A stretch of DNA of 64,000 bases, taken from positions 1 through 64,000 of the forward strand of contig JAFQUA010000031.1 of NCBI GenBank assembly GCA_017408725.1, given 5' to 3'. This DNA comes from Oscillospiraceae bacterium (lineage in GTDB: Bacteria; Bacillota_A; Clostridia; Oscillospirales; Oscillospiraceae). Of the stretch, positions 16,634-25,291 are shown one piece after another. A program made the translations under genes and the position numbers. Position 1 is the first letter of the stretch. Each line of letters begins with the position of its first letter. The notes beneath the pieces were generated by a model. It did not search any database. It was given only the letters and a program-made list of their open reading frames with translations, and was not told where the DNA came from.

Positions 16634-18491
16634 TCTGAAGCACCTCCAACACCCGGTTCATAATAGAATCCGGATCTAAACCACACTCATTATACAGGTC
16701 TTTTACACTGCCATGCGTAACATATCTACAGCCCAGATCCATTCCAAAAATGCTCTGACCGGGCTTCTTCTCGCAAATTTCACGCGCAAGGGCATCGCAA
16801 ATGCCGCAGTTAGCCATGGTTTCCTCAACAATAACCAACGGCGCATTGGGCGCCATTTCCTGCATGATTCTATCAACCGGAAGCGGAGCGATCTTCATTA
16901 GGCGCAAAACTGTAGCTTCAAAGCCCATAGATGCCAGTTTGTTAGCTGCTTCTAGAACATTATCCAACAAAGTTCCATAGGTCAGCAGTGTGACATCCGG
17001 TCCGGACCGGTGAGTAACAATTCCGGAATCCGACAAATGATTCCAATCAGAACCGGTATAATTTCTGTCTCCACCCCGGGGGTACCGAATGGCAACAGGT
17101 CCATCGCAGTCTTCCACTGCCCACCGAAGCATCTCACACAATTCTGCACAGCTTGCAGGACACAAAACAGTCATTCCTGGAATCTGGCGCAAAAAACCTA
17201 CGTCGAACACACCATGGTGGGTTTCTCCGTCCTCACCGACAAGTCCGGCACGGTCCACAGCAAAGACCACATGAAGCTTCAGCATGGCAATATCCTGCAA
17301 AAGCTGGTCATATGCCCGCTGCAAAAAGGTGGAATACACCGCCACGACCGGTATCATTCCCTGCTTTGCAAGTCCACCAGCCATAGAGACAGCATGTTCT
17401 TCCGCAATTCCTACATCAAAAAGTCTATTTGGGAAAGCTTCCTTAAATTCAAGCAAGCCGGTACCGGCAGGCATTGCTGCTGTAATGGCACAAATCTTTG
17501 TGTTGCGTTGCGCAAGCTCGGTAAGCTTTTGACCGAACGCCGTAGAAAAATCCACACTATTTTTACCCGGTAATTGACCGGAGTCCGGATCAAATTTACC
17601 GACTCCATGGAACTTGGAAGGAGATTCCTCGGCAAATTTGTAGCCATGTCCCTTCTTCGTTATAACATGCACCAGCACCGGTTGTTTCATATCTCTGGCA
17701 ACACCTAATATACGGATAAGCTCTTGCAGATCATGCCCATCCACCGGTCCCATGTATGTGAAGCCCATGTTTTCAAACAATGTGGTAGGCAGCACTACCC
17801 GCTTAAACCATTCCTTTGCAGAACGGGTCCAACGGTAAATGCACTTACCACCGGGGATTTTAAGAAGCAGATTCCGATACCATTCCTTTGCACCCAGATA
17901 CCGTTCCTTCGTACGGAGCCGGGCTAAATGTCTTGCCATGCCGCCAACGTTGCGGTCAATGGACATTTCGTTGTCATTCAGGATCACCACGATAGGCTCT
18001 GCGCTGTCGGCAGCATCATTTAAGCCTTCATATGCCATGCCACCTGTGGCGGCACCGTCACCGATCAGGCTGATCACATGGTAATCTTCGTTTTGCAAGG
18101 TTCTTGCCCGGGCCATACCCAATGCAATGGATACAGAGCTGGATGCATGACCGGCAACAAAGGCATCGCTGACGCTTTCTGAAGGCTTTGGGAAACCGGC
18201 AATGCCGCCAAGCTGACGCAAACGAGCAAAATCCGTCTGGCGTCCTGTGAGCAGCTTATGGACATAAGACTGATGCCCAACATCAAATACCAGACGGTCT
18301 TTATTCGTATCAAATACGGTTTCCAAGGCTACACTCAGTTCAACCACACCCAAATTGGATGCCAAATGTCCTCCTGTTTTTGCCACATGAGAAACCAGAA
18401 AATCCCGAATCTCGCAGCAAAGCTGCTCCTGCTGCTTAGGATTCAGCGCAGTAAGATCGCTATGACCGTTGATTCTATCTAAAATACGCAC
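16623..18491 (-). CDS. dxs: 1-deoxy-D-xylulose-5-phosphate synthase
   Basis: 622 residues, thiamine-diphosphate transketolase-type enzyme. It condenses pyruvate and glyceraldehyde 3-phosphate, the first step of the non-mevalonate isoprenoid pathway. The TPP motif LIGDGAATGGMAYEGLNDA (about 147-165), the glutamate region IAEEHAVSMAGGLA and the DRAGLVGEDGETHHG motif are intact. It lies 16 nt downstream of oapA and upstream of tlyA, as in the isoprenoid operon that carries OLE RNA in other Firmicutes. Confidence 0.97.
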   Translation of the reverse strand: MRILDRINGHSDLTALNPKQQEQLCCEIRDFLVSHVAKTGGHLASNLGVVELSVALETVFDTNKDRLVFDVGHQSYVHKLLTGRQTDFARLRQLGGIAGFPKPSESVSDAFVAGHASSSVSIALGMARARTLQNEDYHVISLIGDGAATGGMAYEGLNDAADSAEPIVVILNDNEMSIDRNVGGMARHLARLRTKERYLGAKEWYRNLLLKIPGGKCIYRWTRSAKEWFKRVVLPTTLFENMGFTYMGPVDGHDLQELIRILGVARDMKQPVLVHVITKKGHGYKFAEESPSKFHGVGKFDPDSGQLPGKNSVDFSTAFGQKLTELAQRNTKICAITAAMPAGTGLLEFKEAFPNRLFDVGIAEEHAVSMAGGLAKQGMIPVVAVYSTFLQRAYDQLLQDIAMLKLHVVFAVDRAGLVGEDGETHHGVFDVGFLRQIPGMTVLCPASCAELCEMLRWAVEDCDGPVAIRYPRGGDRNYTGSDWNHLSDSGIVTHRSGPDVTLLTYGTLLDNVLEAANKLASMGFEATVLRLMKIAPLPVDRIMQEMAPNAPLVIVEETMANCGICDALAREICEKKPGQSIFGMDLGCRYVTHGSVKDLYNECGLDPDSIMNRVLEVLQSEN

Positions 18492-18507
18492 TGTAAGACA
18501 CGACCAA

Positions 18508-19095
18508 TCACTTTGATTTCTTCTTAAAAAATTCCGGCAAATGGCGCATGGTATTAATCAATTTACCTACATTGTGTACAATGCTTGTGCAGGAATTCAC
18601 CGCAAAAGTTTTGCCAATAGCCTTGCCACCAACTGTCAACCCCGCAACCAGTGCGGAAAGGACCAGCGACACCATATTGGGCCACGAAAATTCAAAATTC
18701 TGAACAATCTGAACTGCTACAGTAGCAGAAGCAGAGCCTGCAACGACGCCACAGATATCACCGACTACGTCATTACAAATGGAGCTGACCCGCTCCGCAT
18801 TACGCAAAAGTGTGATAGCTTCCAATGCACCGGGCACTTTTCTGGCAGCCATGGAGTGAAACGGCTTTTCATCAGCCGACGCAACAGCCATACCTATCAC
18901 ATCAAAGACAATACCAATCAGTACGATAGCAAAAAGAATTATGAAAGCAACAGCAATTCCGCTGGTAGCCATGATCTCATCAGATATCAGCGTAATGGAT
19001 CCAGATACGAAGATGGTAACAATAAAAATGGTGACGACCCAGCGGATCGTTTTATTCCGCTCCTTCCTTAGAGCAGATGGGTCAGATTTAGACAC
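18508..19095 (-). CDS. oapA: OLE RNA-associated membrane protein OapA
   Basis: 195 residues with about four transmembrane segments: two in residues 17-68 and two in 115-170. The DxxxD motif characteristic of OapA is present as Asp109 and Asp113 (NDVVGD). OapA binds OLE RNA and holds it at the membrane; in alkaliphilic Bacillus the complex is needed for alcohol, cold and metal stress tolerance (published family knowledge). Identification rests on the gene's position between dxs and a ~630-nt conserved-looking untranslated region, plus topology and motif. Start is GTG 19095 with AAGGAG at 6-nt spacing. Confidence 0.85.
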   Translation of the reverse strand: MSKSDPSALRKERNKTIRWVVTIFIVTIFVSGSITLISDEIMATSGIAVAFIILFAIVLIGIVFDVIGMAVASADEKPFHSMAARKVPGALEAITLLRNAERVSSICNDVVGDICGVVAGSASATVAVQIVQNFEFSWPNMVSLVLSALVAGLTVGGKAIGKTFAVNSCTSIVHNVGKLINTMRHLPEFFKKKSK

Positions 19096-19124
19096 AGGAA
19101 TTCTCCTTAATTATCATAAAATGA

Positions 19125-19749
19125 CGGCAGCAGACAGGATAAATCTTACGGCTTAGGTCGGGTTGGATTTCCCCGAACAGAACCTGTCGTTGCCGGTCAG
19201 GCCGTTTCCATTTGATCCGTCCGTTCAAGTGTTGCCAAAATGAATACCCGATTGCCACTTAGTCCGTACTGTAATCCCCTGTCTGCCCCATTACGACAGC
19301 CTAGGTGATTTCCACGGCAGAATGTGCCATAGTCTTAGCCTCTTTTGCAAGCATGGTTTCCAGAAGCGATAACAGCAGCTGCGTGGCCACCGCAAACCGG
19401 CTGTTTGTCCTCTTTCCCCGCATGATCACTCAAGGCAGGCTACACTACACGCAGCAACGCGATTCTGCGCACTGCATTGCAGGTTCATACCTGATTCGTA
19501 CGCGAAGGAGGCTTCCCACGCGGGAGTTCCCGCCATCGTCGCACAAGCTTCAAGTCTCCACGGAAACCGGGTCGTATGCTCCATGCCATTGGAGCGCGCC
19601 CGGGATCCTTAACCCCCAGCACCCACCCTAAACTGGGCGTAAAAAGCAGACACCAGGGACTTCATCGATGTGCCCTTCAAAGGATTTTTAGGCCCTTCCT
19701 GGAAAATGGCCATCCTGACTAGGATACTGCGCCGTCAAAATGTATATTA
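19125..19749 (-). ncRNA. ole: OLE RNA (ornate large extremophilic RNA)
   Basis: A stretch of about 630 nt directly upstream of oapA has no plausible gene on either strand, is GC-rich with many short inverted repeats, and contrasts with the AT-rich DNA at its 5' edge. Size, strand and neighbourhood (OLE - oapA - dxs - tlyA - nadK - argR - recN) match the known OLE locus. A SigA-like promoter lies just upstream. Ends are approximate: 5' from promoter spacing, 3' from the oapA ribosome site. I could not run a covariance model. Confidence 0.82.
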
Positions 19750-19755
19750 ACATGA

Positions 19756-19784
19756 ATTTTATGAATATACAAGTAATATTTCAA
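19756..19784 (-). promoter_or_regulatory. Promoter of OLE RNA-oapA-dxs operon
   Basis: On the minus strand: TTGAAA (19784-19779), 17-nt spacer, TAAAAT (19761-19756). Transcription would start near 19749, where the GC-rich structured region begins. Confidence 0.6.
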
Positions 19785-19806
19785 AAAATACAGAAATATT
19801 TATACT

Positions 19807-20277
19807 TTATTCATTCCGGTTAATAAACCAGTCCTCCACAATATCGCTGTGAGTCACCACAATATCAATGTTTTTCAACTCATCCTTGGAGAAAAAATGC
19901 AAATCACGGGATTCCGCACTAATCTGCATCTGCGGTTCTTCTTCAAATTCAAGTCCAAACACAACGATTACCATTCGCCAAATGCTGCCATCCCGGAAGG
20001 CAGCGATCCGGCCCGGTTCGCCATAGACAGCCAGTTTCGTAAACTTTTCTTTGGGAATCCGCAAGCCCAACTCCTCGTATATTTCCCGGGAAATTGCCTG
20101 ACGTTCCGTTTCTGTTTTTTTCACGCCGCCGCCCACAAGGCCCCATGTATTGGAATCCCGCCGTTTTTCCAAAAGCAGTTTTCCTTTACAGGTAATGATG
20201 GCGTTTGCGCCAAGATGGGCAGGCATGGTAGTCTTGGGCGCATTGAGGTCATTTCGATAGAATTTTACGATGGACAT
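19807..20277 (-). CDS. Nudix hydrolase
   Basis: 156 residues. A complete Nudix box is present, running from GGVKKTE to REIYEELGL (GX5EX7REUXEEXGU), which binds Mg and cleaves nucleoside diphosphates linked to another group. The front part has the beta-strands ANAIITCKGKLLLEKRR. The substrate is not predictable; MutT-like oxidised nucleotide clean-up is possible given the neighbouring Y-family polymerase. ATG 20277 is chosen: GGAGG is 7 nt upstream, while a longer start would run into the polymerase gene. Confidence 0.88.
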   Translation of the reverse strand: MSIVKFYRNDLNAPKTTMPAHLGANAIITCKGKLLLEKRRDSNTWGLVGGGVKKTETERQAISREIYEELGLRIPKEKFTKLAVYGEPGRIAAFRDGSIWRMVIVVFGLEFEEEPQMQISAESRDLHFFSKDELKNIDIVVTHSDIVEDWFINRNE

Positions 20278-20335
20278 ACAAAAACCTCCAATTCCTTTTC
20301 GTCCATTATAGTGCATCCACTTCCCTTTTTCCACC

Positions 20336-21613
20336 CTAAAATTCATCCGGCACAGGCTTCGTTACACCCGTTCTGCGAGCCTTGTCCAAACCGCCGGACA
20401 TATGCCCCTCCGGATTCTGGGCAAACTTCGCTCTTCGAATAATATCCTCTCCAAATTTATCCCGCAGCGCATCCACTGTCTCGTCCAGCCGTAGCTTTTT
20501 CTCATACTGTACCGGTGTCATTCCGGAGAATAGATCAAACTGCTGGTAAGGCTCACTGCTAAGCCTTGTCATTTGCACCCCCAACTGGCGCAGGGGCGTG
20601 ACACCGTCCCATGCTTCATCAAATATTTTACAGGCAGCTTCAAAAATTTCCGTTGTAATATTGGTGGCGCCATGCAGCATCATCTGGTGGGAAAAGTGAT
20701 GGAATTCATTGGTTCGCAAATGAATGGATATACAGCTGCCGCATTTGTTATCCTGCCGCATCCGGCTGGCAACGGTCTCACAAAGGCTCAAAACGACCTG
20801 ATACGCCTGCTCATGGGTCACAACATCCTGCGCAGTGGTCATGGAGTTTCCGTAGCCCTTATTTTCCGCCGGTTCCGGTGTTACGGCATCAGCATTGCGC
20901 CCGTTTGCAAAATGCCAGATGGTCTCTCCGTGTTTTCCCAGCCGCTTACGAAGTACCTTTACATCCGCTTTGGCTAGATCACCGATGGTATAGATGCCGT
21001 ACATTTTCAATTTTCGTTCTGTCGCCGCACCCACCAGAAACAGATCCCGCACCGGAAGCTTCCACATTTTGCTTTCCATTTCCTCCGGAAACAGCGTATG
21101 GACTTTGTTCGGTTTTTCAAAATCCCCTGCCATTTTGGCAAGGAGTTTATTGCTGGAAATGCCAACATTCACAGTGAAACCCAGTTCCTCCCAGATCCGC
21201 CTGCGCATTGTTTCCGCGGCAAGTCTAGGACTTCCCCAGAGTCGCTCTGTACCTGTCATATCCACCCAAGCCTCATCGATGGAATACTGCTCTACACATG
21301 GACTGAACTGCCGCAGCATAGCAACAAAGTGCCGGGATGCTTCCACATATAACGGATAATCCGGCGGTACGATCCGCAGCTCCGGACATTTTTCCAGTGC
21401 CTGAAAGAGAGGTTCTCCTGTCTGGATACCGTATTTCTTTGCCGGCGTGGATTTAGCAAGAATGATGCTGTGTCTGGATTCTTTATCCCCTGCCACCACC
21501 GATGGCACATCCCTTAAATCCTCTGTCTCTCCCAAAACCTTTACCCGGTAGGCAGCCGTCCAGCTTAGAAATGCCGAATTCGCATCCACATGAAAAATGA
21601 CACGATCAGCCAT
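20336..21613 (-). CDS. Y-family translesion DNA polymerase (DinB/UmuC type)
   Basis: 425 residues. The palm carries the first catalytic Asp in FHVDANSAFLSW and the acidic pair in YSIDEAWVDMTG. A helix-hairpin-helix thumb region (YGIYTIGDLAKADV) and a little-finger domain follow. A beta-clamp binding sequence of the QFDLF type (QQFDLFSG) is near residue 370. These enzymes copy damaged DNA with low fidelity. The stop-start arrangement overlaps the small gene upstream (position 21613), so both are one operon. No LexA box was identified. Confidence 0.92.
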   Translation of the reverse strand: MADRVIFHVDANSAFLSWTAAYRVKVLGETEDLRDVPSVVAGDKESRHSIILAKSTPAKKYGIQTGEPLFQALEKCPELRIVPPDYPLYVEASRHFVAMLRQFSPCVEQYSIDEAWVDMTGTERLWGSPRLAAETMRRRIWEELGFTVNVGISSNKLLAKMAGDFEKPNKVHTLFPEEMESKMWKLPVRDLFLVGAATERKLKMYGIYTIGDLAKADVKVLRKRLGKHGETIWHFANGRNADAVTPEPAENKGYGNSMTTAQDVVTHEQAYQVVLSLCETVASRMRQDNKCGSCISIHLRTNEFHHFSHQMMLHGATNITTEIFEAACKIFDEAWDGVTPLRQLGVQMTRLSSEPYQQFDLFSGMTPVQYEKKLRLDETVDALRDKFGEDIIRRAKFAQNPEGHMSGGLDKARRTGVTKPVPDEF

Positions 21614-21888
21614 CAGTAAACCCTCCTATGGATGCACCAGTTATGTGTTCTAATGGTATATTTTAATTCAAACAGCCATTCCTTCCCTTTAACCATGGCT
21701 TTGCAGAGAAATATCTGGGCTTCGATCCCTACGTATTGGATGGGTTTCATGCTGATAATCTCATCAATATCCACCCGGAGCAGCTGATGCTCCTCATCCT
21801 CCATGCGCAGCCGCAAGGGTCTTATCTCTCCGCCTGCACTGCAAACCGATATAACATCCACCGGCTGATTCCGCACCACGCCGCTCAC
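21613..21888 (-). CDS. Small partner gene of the Y-family polymerase, unknown function
   Basis: 91 residues, no membrane segment, predicted mostly beta: VDVISVCSAGGEIRPLRLRMEDEE at the start and IHRRVY at the end. It overlaps the polymerase start by one base, implying coupled translation. In many Firmicutes a YolD-like accessory gene holds this position; this protein does not look like YolD to me but may be a functional analogue. The start is uncertain: GTG 21888 is taken, and GTG 21879 has better spacing to the GGGGG upstream. Confidence 0.68.
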   Translation of the reverse strand: MSGVVRNQPVDVISVCSAGGEIRPLRLRMEDEEHQLLRVDIDEIISMKPIQYVGIEAQIFLCKAMVKGKEWLFELKYTIRTHNWCIHRRVY

Positions 21889-21947
21889 CCCCGTTCTTAA
21901 TCACATTATAGCACATTCGTTCGTATATAGCAAGAGGGATTTTGTGG

Positions 21948-21976
21948 TTGCTCAGACCTGCAAAATTTGCTATAAT
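21948..21976 (+). promoter_or_regulatory. SigA promoter for the HAD gene at 21997
   Basis: TTGCTC (21948-21953), 17-nt spacer, TATAAT (21971-21976), 20 nt ahead of the start codon. It faces away from the polymerase operon. Confidence 0.65.
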
Positions 21977-21996
21977 ACAAAAAAGAGGTGAAAATC

Positions 21997-22656
21997 ATGC
22001 TGAAATACCGCTGCTTAGTGCTAGATCATGATGATACCGTGGTGCAAACCGAAAAATCCCTTGGATATCCTTACTTTTGCGAAGTTCTGGAACAGTTCCG
22101 TCCCGGCGAAACCATTTCCTTCGAGGACTATGTGCTGGATTGCCACAATTATGGCTTTGCGGAAATGTGCCGCCTACGCTGGGATTTCACACCCGAGGAA
22201 CAAAAAGAGGAATACCGAGGCTGGATGGAATACATTATGACCCATATCCCGGATACTTTTCCCGGCATTGGCGATGTGATCCAGCGGCAGAAGGCAGAGG
22301 GCGGTCTTGTTTGTGTGGTTTCCCACTCCAGCAGCGAAAACATAAGCAGAGACTATTTGCACCATTTTGGAATTCTGCCGGATGCCATATACGGCTGGAA
22401 CTTACCCAAAGAGCAGAGAAAACCAAGCCCCTATCCTCTACTGGACATTATGGAAAAATATCAGCTTGCTCCATCTGATATTTTAGTGGTAGACGATATG
22501 AAACTGGCATGGAAAATGGCACATCCTTTGAATGTTCCCATCGCCTTTGCGGCTTGGGGAAAACACGATTTTCCTGAACTCAGCACAGAAATGACAAAAC
22601 TATGTGATTATCATTTTGAATCGCCGTCAGAATTAGAGAAATTTCTGTTTTACTAA
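21997..22656 (+). CDS. HAD-superfamily hydrolase
   Basis: 219 residues. The N-terminal catalytic loop is LDHDDTVVQ (DxD with an extra Asp), motif II is VVSHSS, and the acidic motif IV is VVDDMKLAWK. It fits subfamily IA phosphatases of about 220 residues. The substrate is unknown. ATG 21997 is used because AAGAGG sits 8 nt upstream; the GTG at 21988 overlaps that site. It precedes smpB on the same strand, but smpB has its own extended -10 promoter. Confidence 0.85.
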   Translation: MLKYRCLVLDHDDTVVQTEKSLGYPYFCEVLEQFRPGETISFEDYVLDCHNYGFAEMCRLRWDFTPEEQKEEYRGWMEYIMTHIPDTFPGIGDVIQRQKAEGGLVCVVSHSSSENISRDYLHHFGILPDAIYGWNLPKEQRKPSPYPLLDIMEKYQLAPSDILVVDDMKLAWKMAHPLNVPIAFAAWGKHDFPELSTEMTKLCDYHFESPSELEKFLFY

Positions 22657-22699
22657 CTTGACAACCATGGTATAATTCTCATGCAAGGAGGTGAGCCGT

Positions 22700-23161
22700 T
22701 TGGAAAAGCAGAGCATTAAGGTCATATCCACCAACCGGGAAGCCCGGCATGAATACTTCGTGGAAGAAGAAATGGAAGCCGGAATCGAATTGGTGGGTAC
22801 GGAAGTTAAATCCATCCGTGCAGGCACCTTGAACCTGAAGGATGCATGGTGCGGCATCAAAGACGGCGAACTTCTGGTTAATCAAATGCACATCTCTCCC
22901 TACGAACACGGAAACCGTTTTAACGTTGACTCCCGTCGACCCAGACGGCTTCTGATGCACCGCCGTGAGATCATGCGCCTTTACGGTAAGGTCAAGCAGG
23001 ACGGTTATTCGCTGATTCCCCTTTCTGTTTACTTCAAGGGCAGCCGAGTCAAGGTTAAGGTTGGCTTGTGCAAGGGTAAAAAGCTATATGACAAAAGACA
23101 ATCCGCGGCCGAACGGGATGCTAAGCGACAGATCGACCGCGCTATGAAGGAGAGATATTAA
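22700..23161 (+). CDS. smpB: SsrA-binding protein SmpB
   Basis: 153 residues, the normal SmpB length. The beta-barrel core includes [17 protein letters not shown] and the site that grips the tmRNA tRNA-like domain. The C-terminal basic tail ([21 protein letters not shown]) enters the mRNA channel of a stalled ribosome. The start is TTG 22700 with AAGGAGG at 8 nt; the in-frame GTG at 22691 lies inside that ribosome site. Its RNA partner ssrA is only 590 nt downstream. Confidence 0.95.
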   Translation: MEKQSIKVISTNREARHEYFVEEEMEAGIELVGTEVKSIRAGTLNLKDAWCGIKDGELLVNQMHISPYEHGNRFNVDSRRPRRLLMHRREIMRLYGKVKQDGYSLIPLSVYFKGSRVKVKVGLCKGKKLYDKRQSAAERDAKRQIDRAMKERY

Positions 23162-23162
23162 A

Positions 23163-23702
23163 ATGGCAAATCCTACTTTTAAGATCACAATGGCAAACGG
23201 CGGCGTTATCGAAGGCGAGCTGTATCCCGACAAGGCACCCCAGAGCGTGTATAATTTTATCGATCTTGCCAATCATAATTACTATGATGGTCTGATCTTC
23301 CACCGCATTATCTCCGGTTTTATGATCCAGGGCGGCTGCCCCGAGGGTACCGGCATGGGCGGTCCCGGCTACTGCATCAAGGGCGAGTTTTTCTTCAACG
23401 GTGTCAAGAACGATCTGAAGCACAAGCGCGGCGTTCTTTCCATGGCCCGTTCCTCCTCCCCCAATTCTGCCGGTTCTCAATTCTTCATTATGCATCAGGA
23501 TGCAAAGCATCTGGACGGTCAGTACGCAGCCTTCGGCAAAGTTACATCCGGTATGGATGTGGTTGACGCAATTGCCGCTACCAGAACCGGCATGCAGGAC
23601 CGTCCTGTGGAAGAGCAGAAGATCGCTTCCATTACCGTAGACACCAAGGGAGAGACTTACCCCGAGCCCAATAAGCTCCCCGATCCCTACGGCCGTTTCT
23701 AA
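23163..23702 (+). CDS. Cyclophilin-type peptidyl-prolyl cis-trans isomerase (cytoplasmic)
   Basis: 179 residues, single cyclophilin domain with no signal peptide. The catalytic core FHRIISGFMIQGGCPEGTG, the region with Arg in SMARSS, and SQFFIMHQ are present. It assists proline isomerisation during protein folding. It follows smpB by one base with its RBS inside the smpB end, so the two are co-transcribed. Codon use is rich in C-ending codons, suggesting high expression. Confidence 0.93.
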   Translation: MANPTFKITMANGGVIEGELYPDKAPQSVYNFIDLANHNYYDGLIFHRIISGFMIQGGCPEGTGMGGPGYCIKGEFFFNGVKNDLKHKRGVLSMARSSSPNSAGSQFFIMHQDAKHLDGQYAAFGKVTSGMDVVDAIAATRTGMQDRPVEEQKIASITVDTKGETYPEPNKLPDPYGRF

Positions 23703-23752
23703 TTTATAAATCACCGGGGTGCTCTGCACCCTGGTACCCAACCAATCTATCC

Positions 23753-24100
23753 GGGGATGTACTGGTTTCGACGGGGGTAGTGAGGCTGGAATAGCGGGTC
23801 GTGGCACCTGACCACGATAAAACGGGTATTTTTTAAATTTAACTGACAACAATTACGTTGCAGCGGCTGCCTAATTAGGCGCCCATCCGCCCCGGAAGGT
23901 CCACGAGCCGGGCTCGGGTGTGATTTGAGTGGAGCACGTGCGTATGGTAAGCTTTGCCCATACCATGCATGATGAAGCTACTGATGACCGTAGAGTGTTT
24001 GTTCCCGCCGGTCTGAGGGAATGTAAATAACAAACTGCACCCGGAGAAGTTCCTTCCAAGTTGCTTTCGGACAGGGGTTCGATTCCCCTCATCTCCACCA
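23753..24100 (+). ncRNA. ssrA: tmRNA (SsrA)
   Basis: 348 nt, single-piece tmRNA. The 5' end GGGGATG pairs with CATCTCC at the 3' end, followed by an encoded CCA. The T-arm GGTTCGATTCC is conserved. The tag reading frame ends DNNYVAAAA before TAA-TTAG, giving an alanine-rich degradation tag; I could not fix the resume codon. It rescues stalled ribosomes with SmpB, encoded just upstream. Its 3' end is duplicated 146 nt downstream. Confidence 0.97.
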
Positions 24101-24247
24101 ATCAGAAAAGTCACCTTTTGGGGTGGCTTTTTCTTATTATTTGGGGAATCGAACCCATTTGAAAGCAACAGTCCTGTGGACTGTTGCTTGCCGGCGGCTC
24201 GACGACGGCAACTCCTTGATTGAATCGATTCCCCTTATCTCCACCAA
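24079..24247 (+). mobile_element. Mini-insertion A at the tmRNA 3' end, with 23-bp direct repeats
   Basis: The last 23 nt of tmRNA (24079-24101, T-arm half, acceptor, CCA, A) recur at 24225-24247 with one change. The 146-bp unit between them holds a terminator, an inverted copy of the T-arm (GGGGAATCGA at 24143-24152, which can pair with 24225-24234) and a perfect 10-bp palindrome GCAACAGTCC-TGT-GGACTGTTGC (24165-24187). A second stem TTGCCG/CGGCAA follows. It is too short to encode any protein. It looks like a site-specific insertion remnant or a non-autonomous element; a close relative sits at tRNA-Cys (56551-56743). Confidence 0.5.
24106..24133 (+). terminator. tmRNA terminator
   Basis: AAAAGTCACC / GGGTGGCTTTTT hairpin with a short loop and a T run, 5 nt after the CCA. 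By the duplication model it lies inside the inserted cassette. Confidence 0.8.
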
Positions 24248-24298
24248 CAAAAAGGCCGGCCCATTGGGGGCGATTTCTTTGTATTGTTGCACCAAAAC

Positions 24299-24330
24299 AG
24301 CCAGACAAGTTTACTTCCTGTCTGGCTTTT
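24299..24330 (+). terminator. Terminator-like hairpin downstream of insertion A
   Basis: AGCCAGACA (24299-24307) pairs with TGTCTGGCT (24319-24327) and is followed by TTTT. No gene ends here, so it may be a leftover terminator from before the insertion or shield the next gene. The rest of 24248-24409 holds only a -10-like TATAAT (24360-24365). Confidence 0.55.
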
Positions 24331-24409
24331 CTACAGCATTGACTTTTCCTTTCCTATCGTATAATAATACCAGCAATGGTAAACGATCCTGTTCTTGGAG
24401 GTTATGATT

Positions 24410-25281
24410 ATGTGTAACAACACAATTCCTACTCCGGCGCCCTACATTAAGGATTTTGAGCAGCTTGGCTTCGGTATGTTTGTACACTACGGTCTGTATT
24501 CCCAACTGAATTCTGGCGAATGGACATTCCATCGCAACGAAGATGTCAAAATGGAAGAATACGAAAAACTTATTGACACCTTCCAAGTGCGGCGGTATGG
24601 CGGATATCGTCTCCATCGCAAAGGCTGCTGGCTGTAAGTACTGCTGCCTGACCACTCGCCATCACGAGGGCTTCTCTCTTTACGATACCCAGGGATTATC
24701 CGATTTTGATGCCCTCCATTCCCCTGTCGGACGGGATCTGGTCGCAGAATTTGCAGAAGAATGCCGCAAGGGCGACATCATTCCTTTCTTCTACCTCACC
24801 ACACTGGACTGGCGTCACCCCGACTTTGAAAACGATTTCGACGCATATCTTGACTATCTTTACAAGAGTGTTGAGATCCTTTGCACAAACTACGGCAAGA
24901 TCGGCGGTCTCTGGTTCGACGGAAACTGGTCCAAGCCCGATGCAAACTGGCAGGAGGATCGGCTTTATAAGATGATCCTCCTCTATCAGCCCGATGCCAT
25001 GATCATTAACAACACCGAAGGACATTCAGGATCCCAAAACACTGTACATTTTTAAGTACGATCTGGGTCACGCCGGCAGCGCCCATGTTACTCTCAGCTA
25101 TAGTGAAGACACAGCCATTGCGCTGGAGGACTTCACTGAAGAGGTAGATTCCATTGTTTGGATGGACAACGGTGAGGCTTTGGCCTTCTTACAAAAGGCC
25201 GACAAACTGTCTGTCAATTTTACGCACTTCCCTTACAGCAGCAGCCATTGTGTCCGTGTTGCAGAAGTCAAACTGAAATAA
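24410..25281 (+). pseudogene. Broken alpha-L-fucosidase-like (GH29) gene
   Basis: Three pieces of one protein in different frames. The start (IKDFEQLGFGMFVHYGLYS) is intact to about 24600. The frame then shifts to DIVSIAKAAGCKYCCLTTRHHEGFSLYD and continues through FYLTTLDWRHPDF and IGGLWFDGNWSKPD (the GH29 nucleophile region) to about 25030. It then jumps to a C-terminal beta domain (IFKYDLGHAGSAHVTLSYS to 25281). GH29 enzymes are 400-500 residues, so a frameshift and a large internal deletion have occurred. An intact RBS (GGAGG 24397-24401) remains. It cannot make an active enzyme unless the assembly is wrong. Confidence 0.85.
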
Positions 25282-25291
25282 TCAAACAAAC

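Noticed and set aside
19305..19631. A 108-codon frame on the plus strand within the OLE region
   Set aside because: It has no convincing ribosome site, has unlikely composition and lies antisense to the structured RNA. Such frames inside OLE loci are artefacts.
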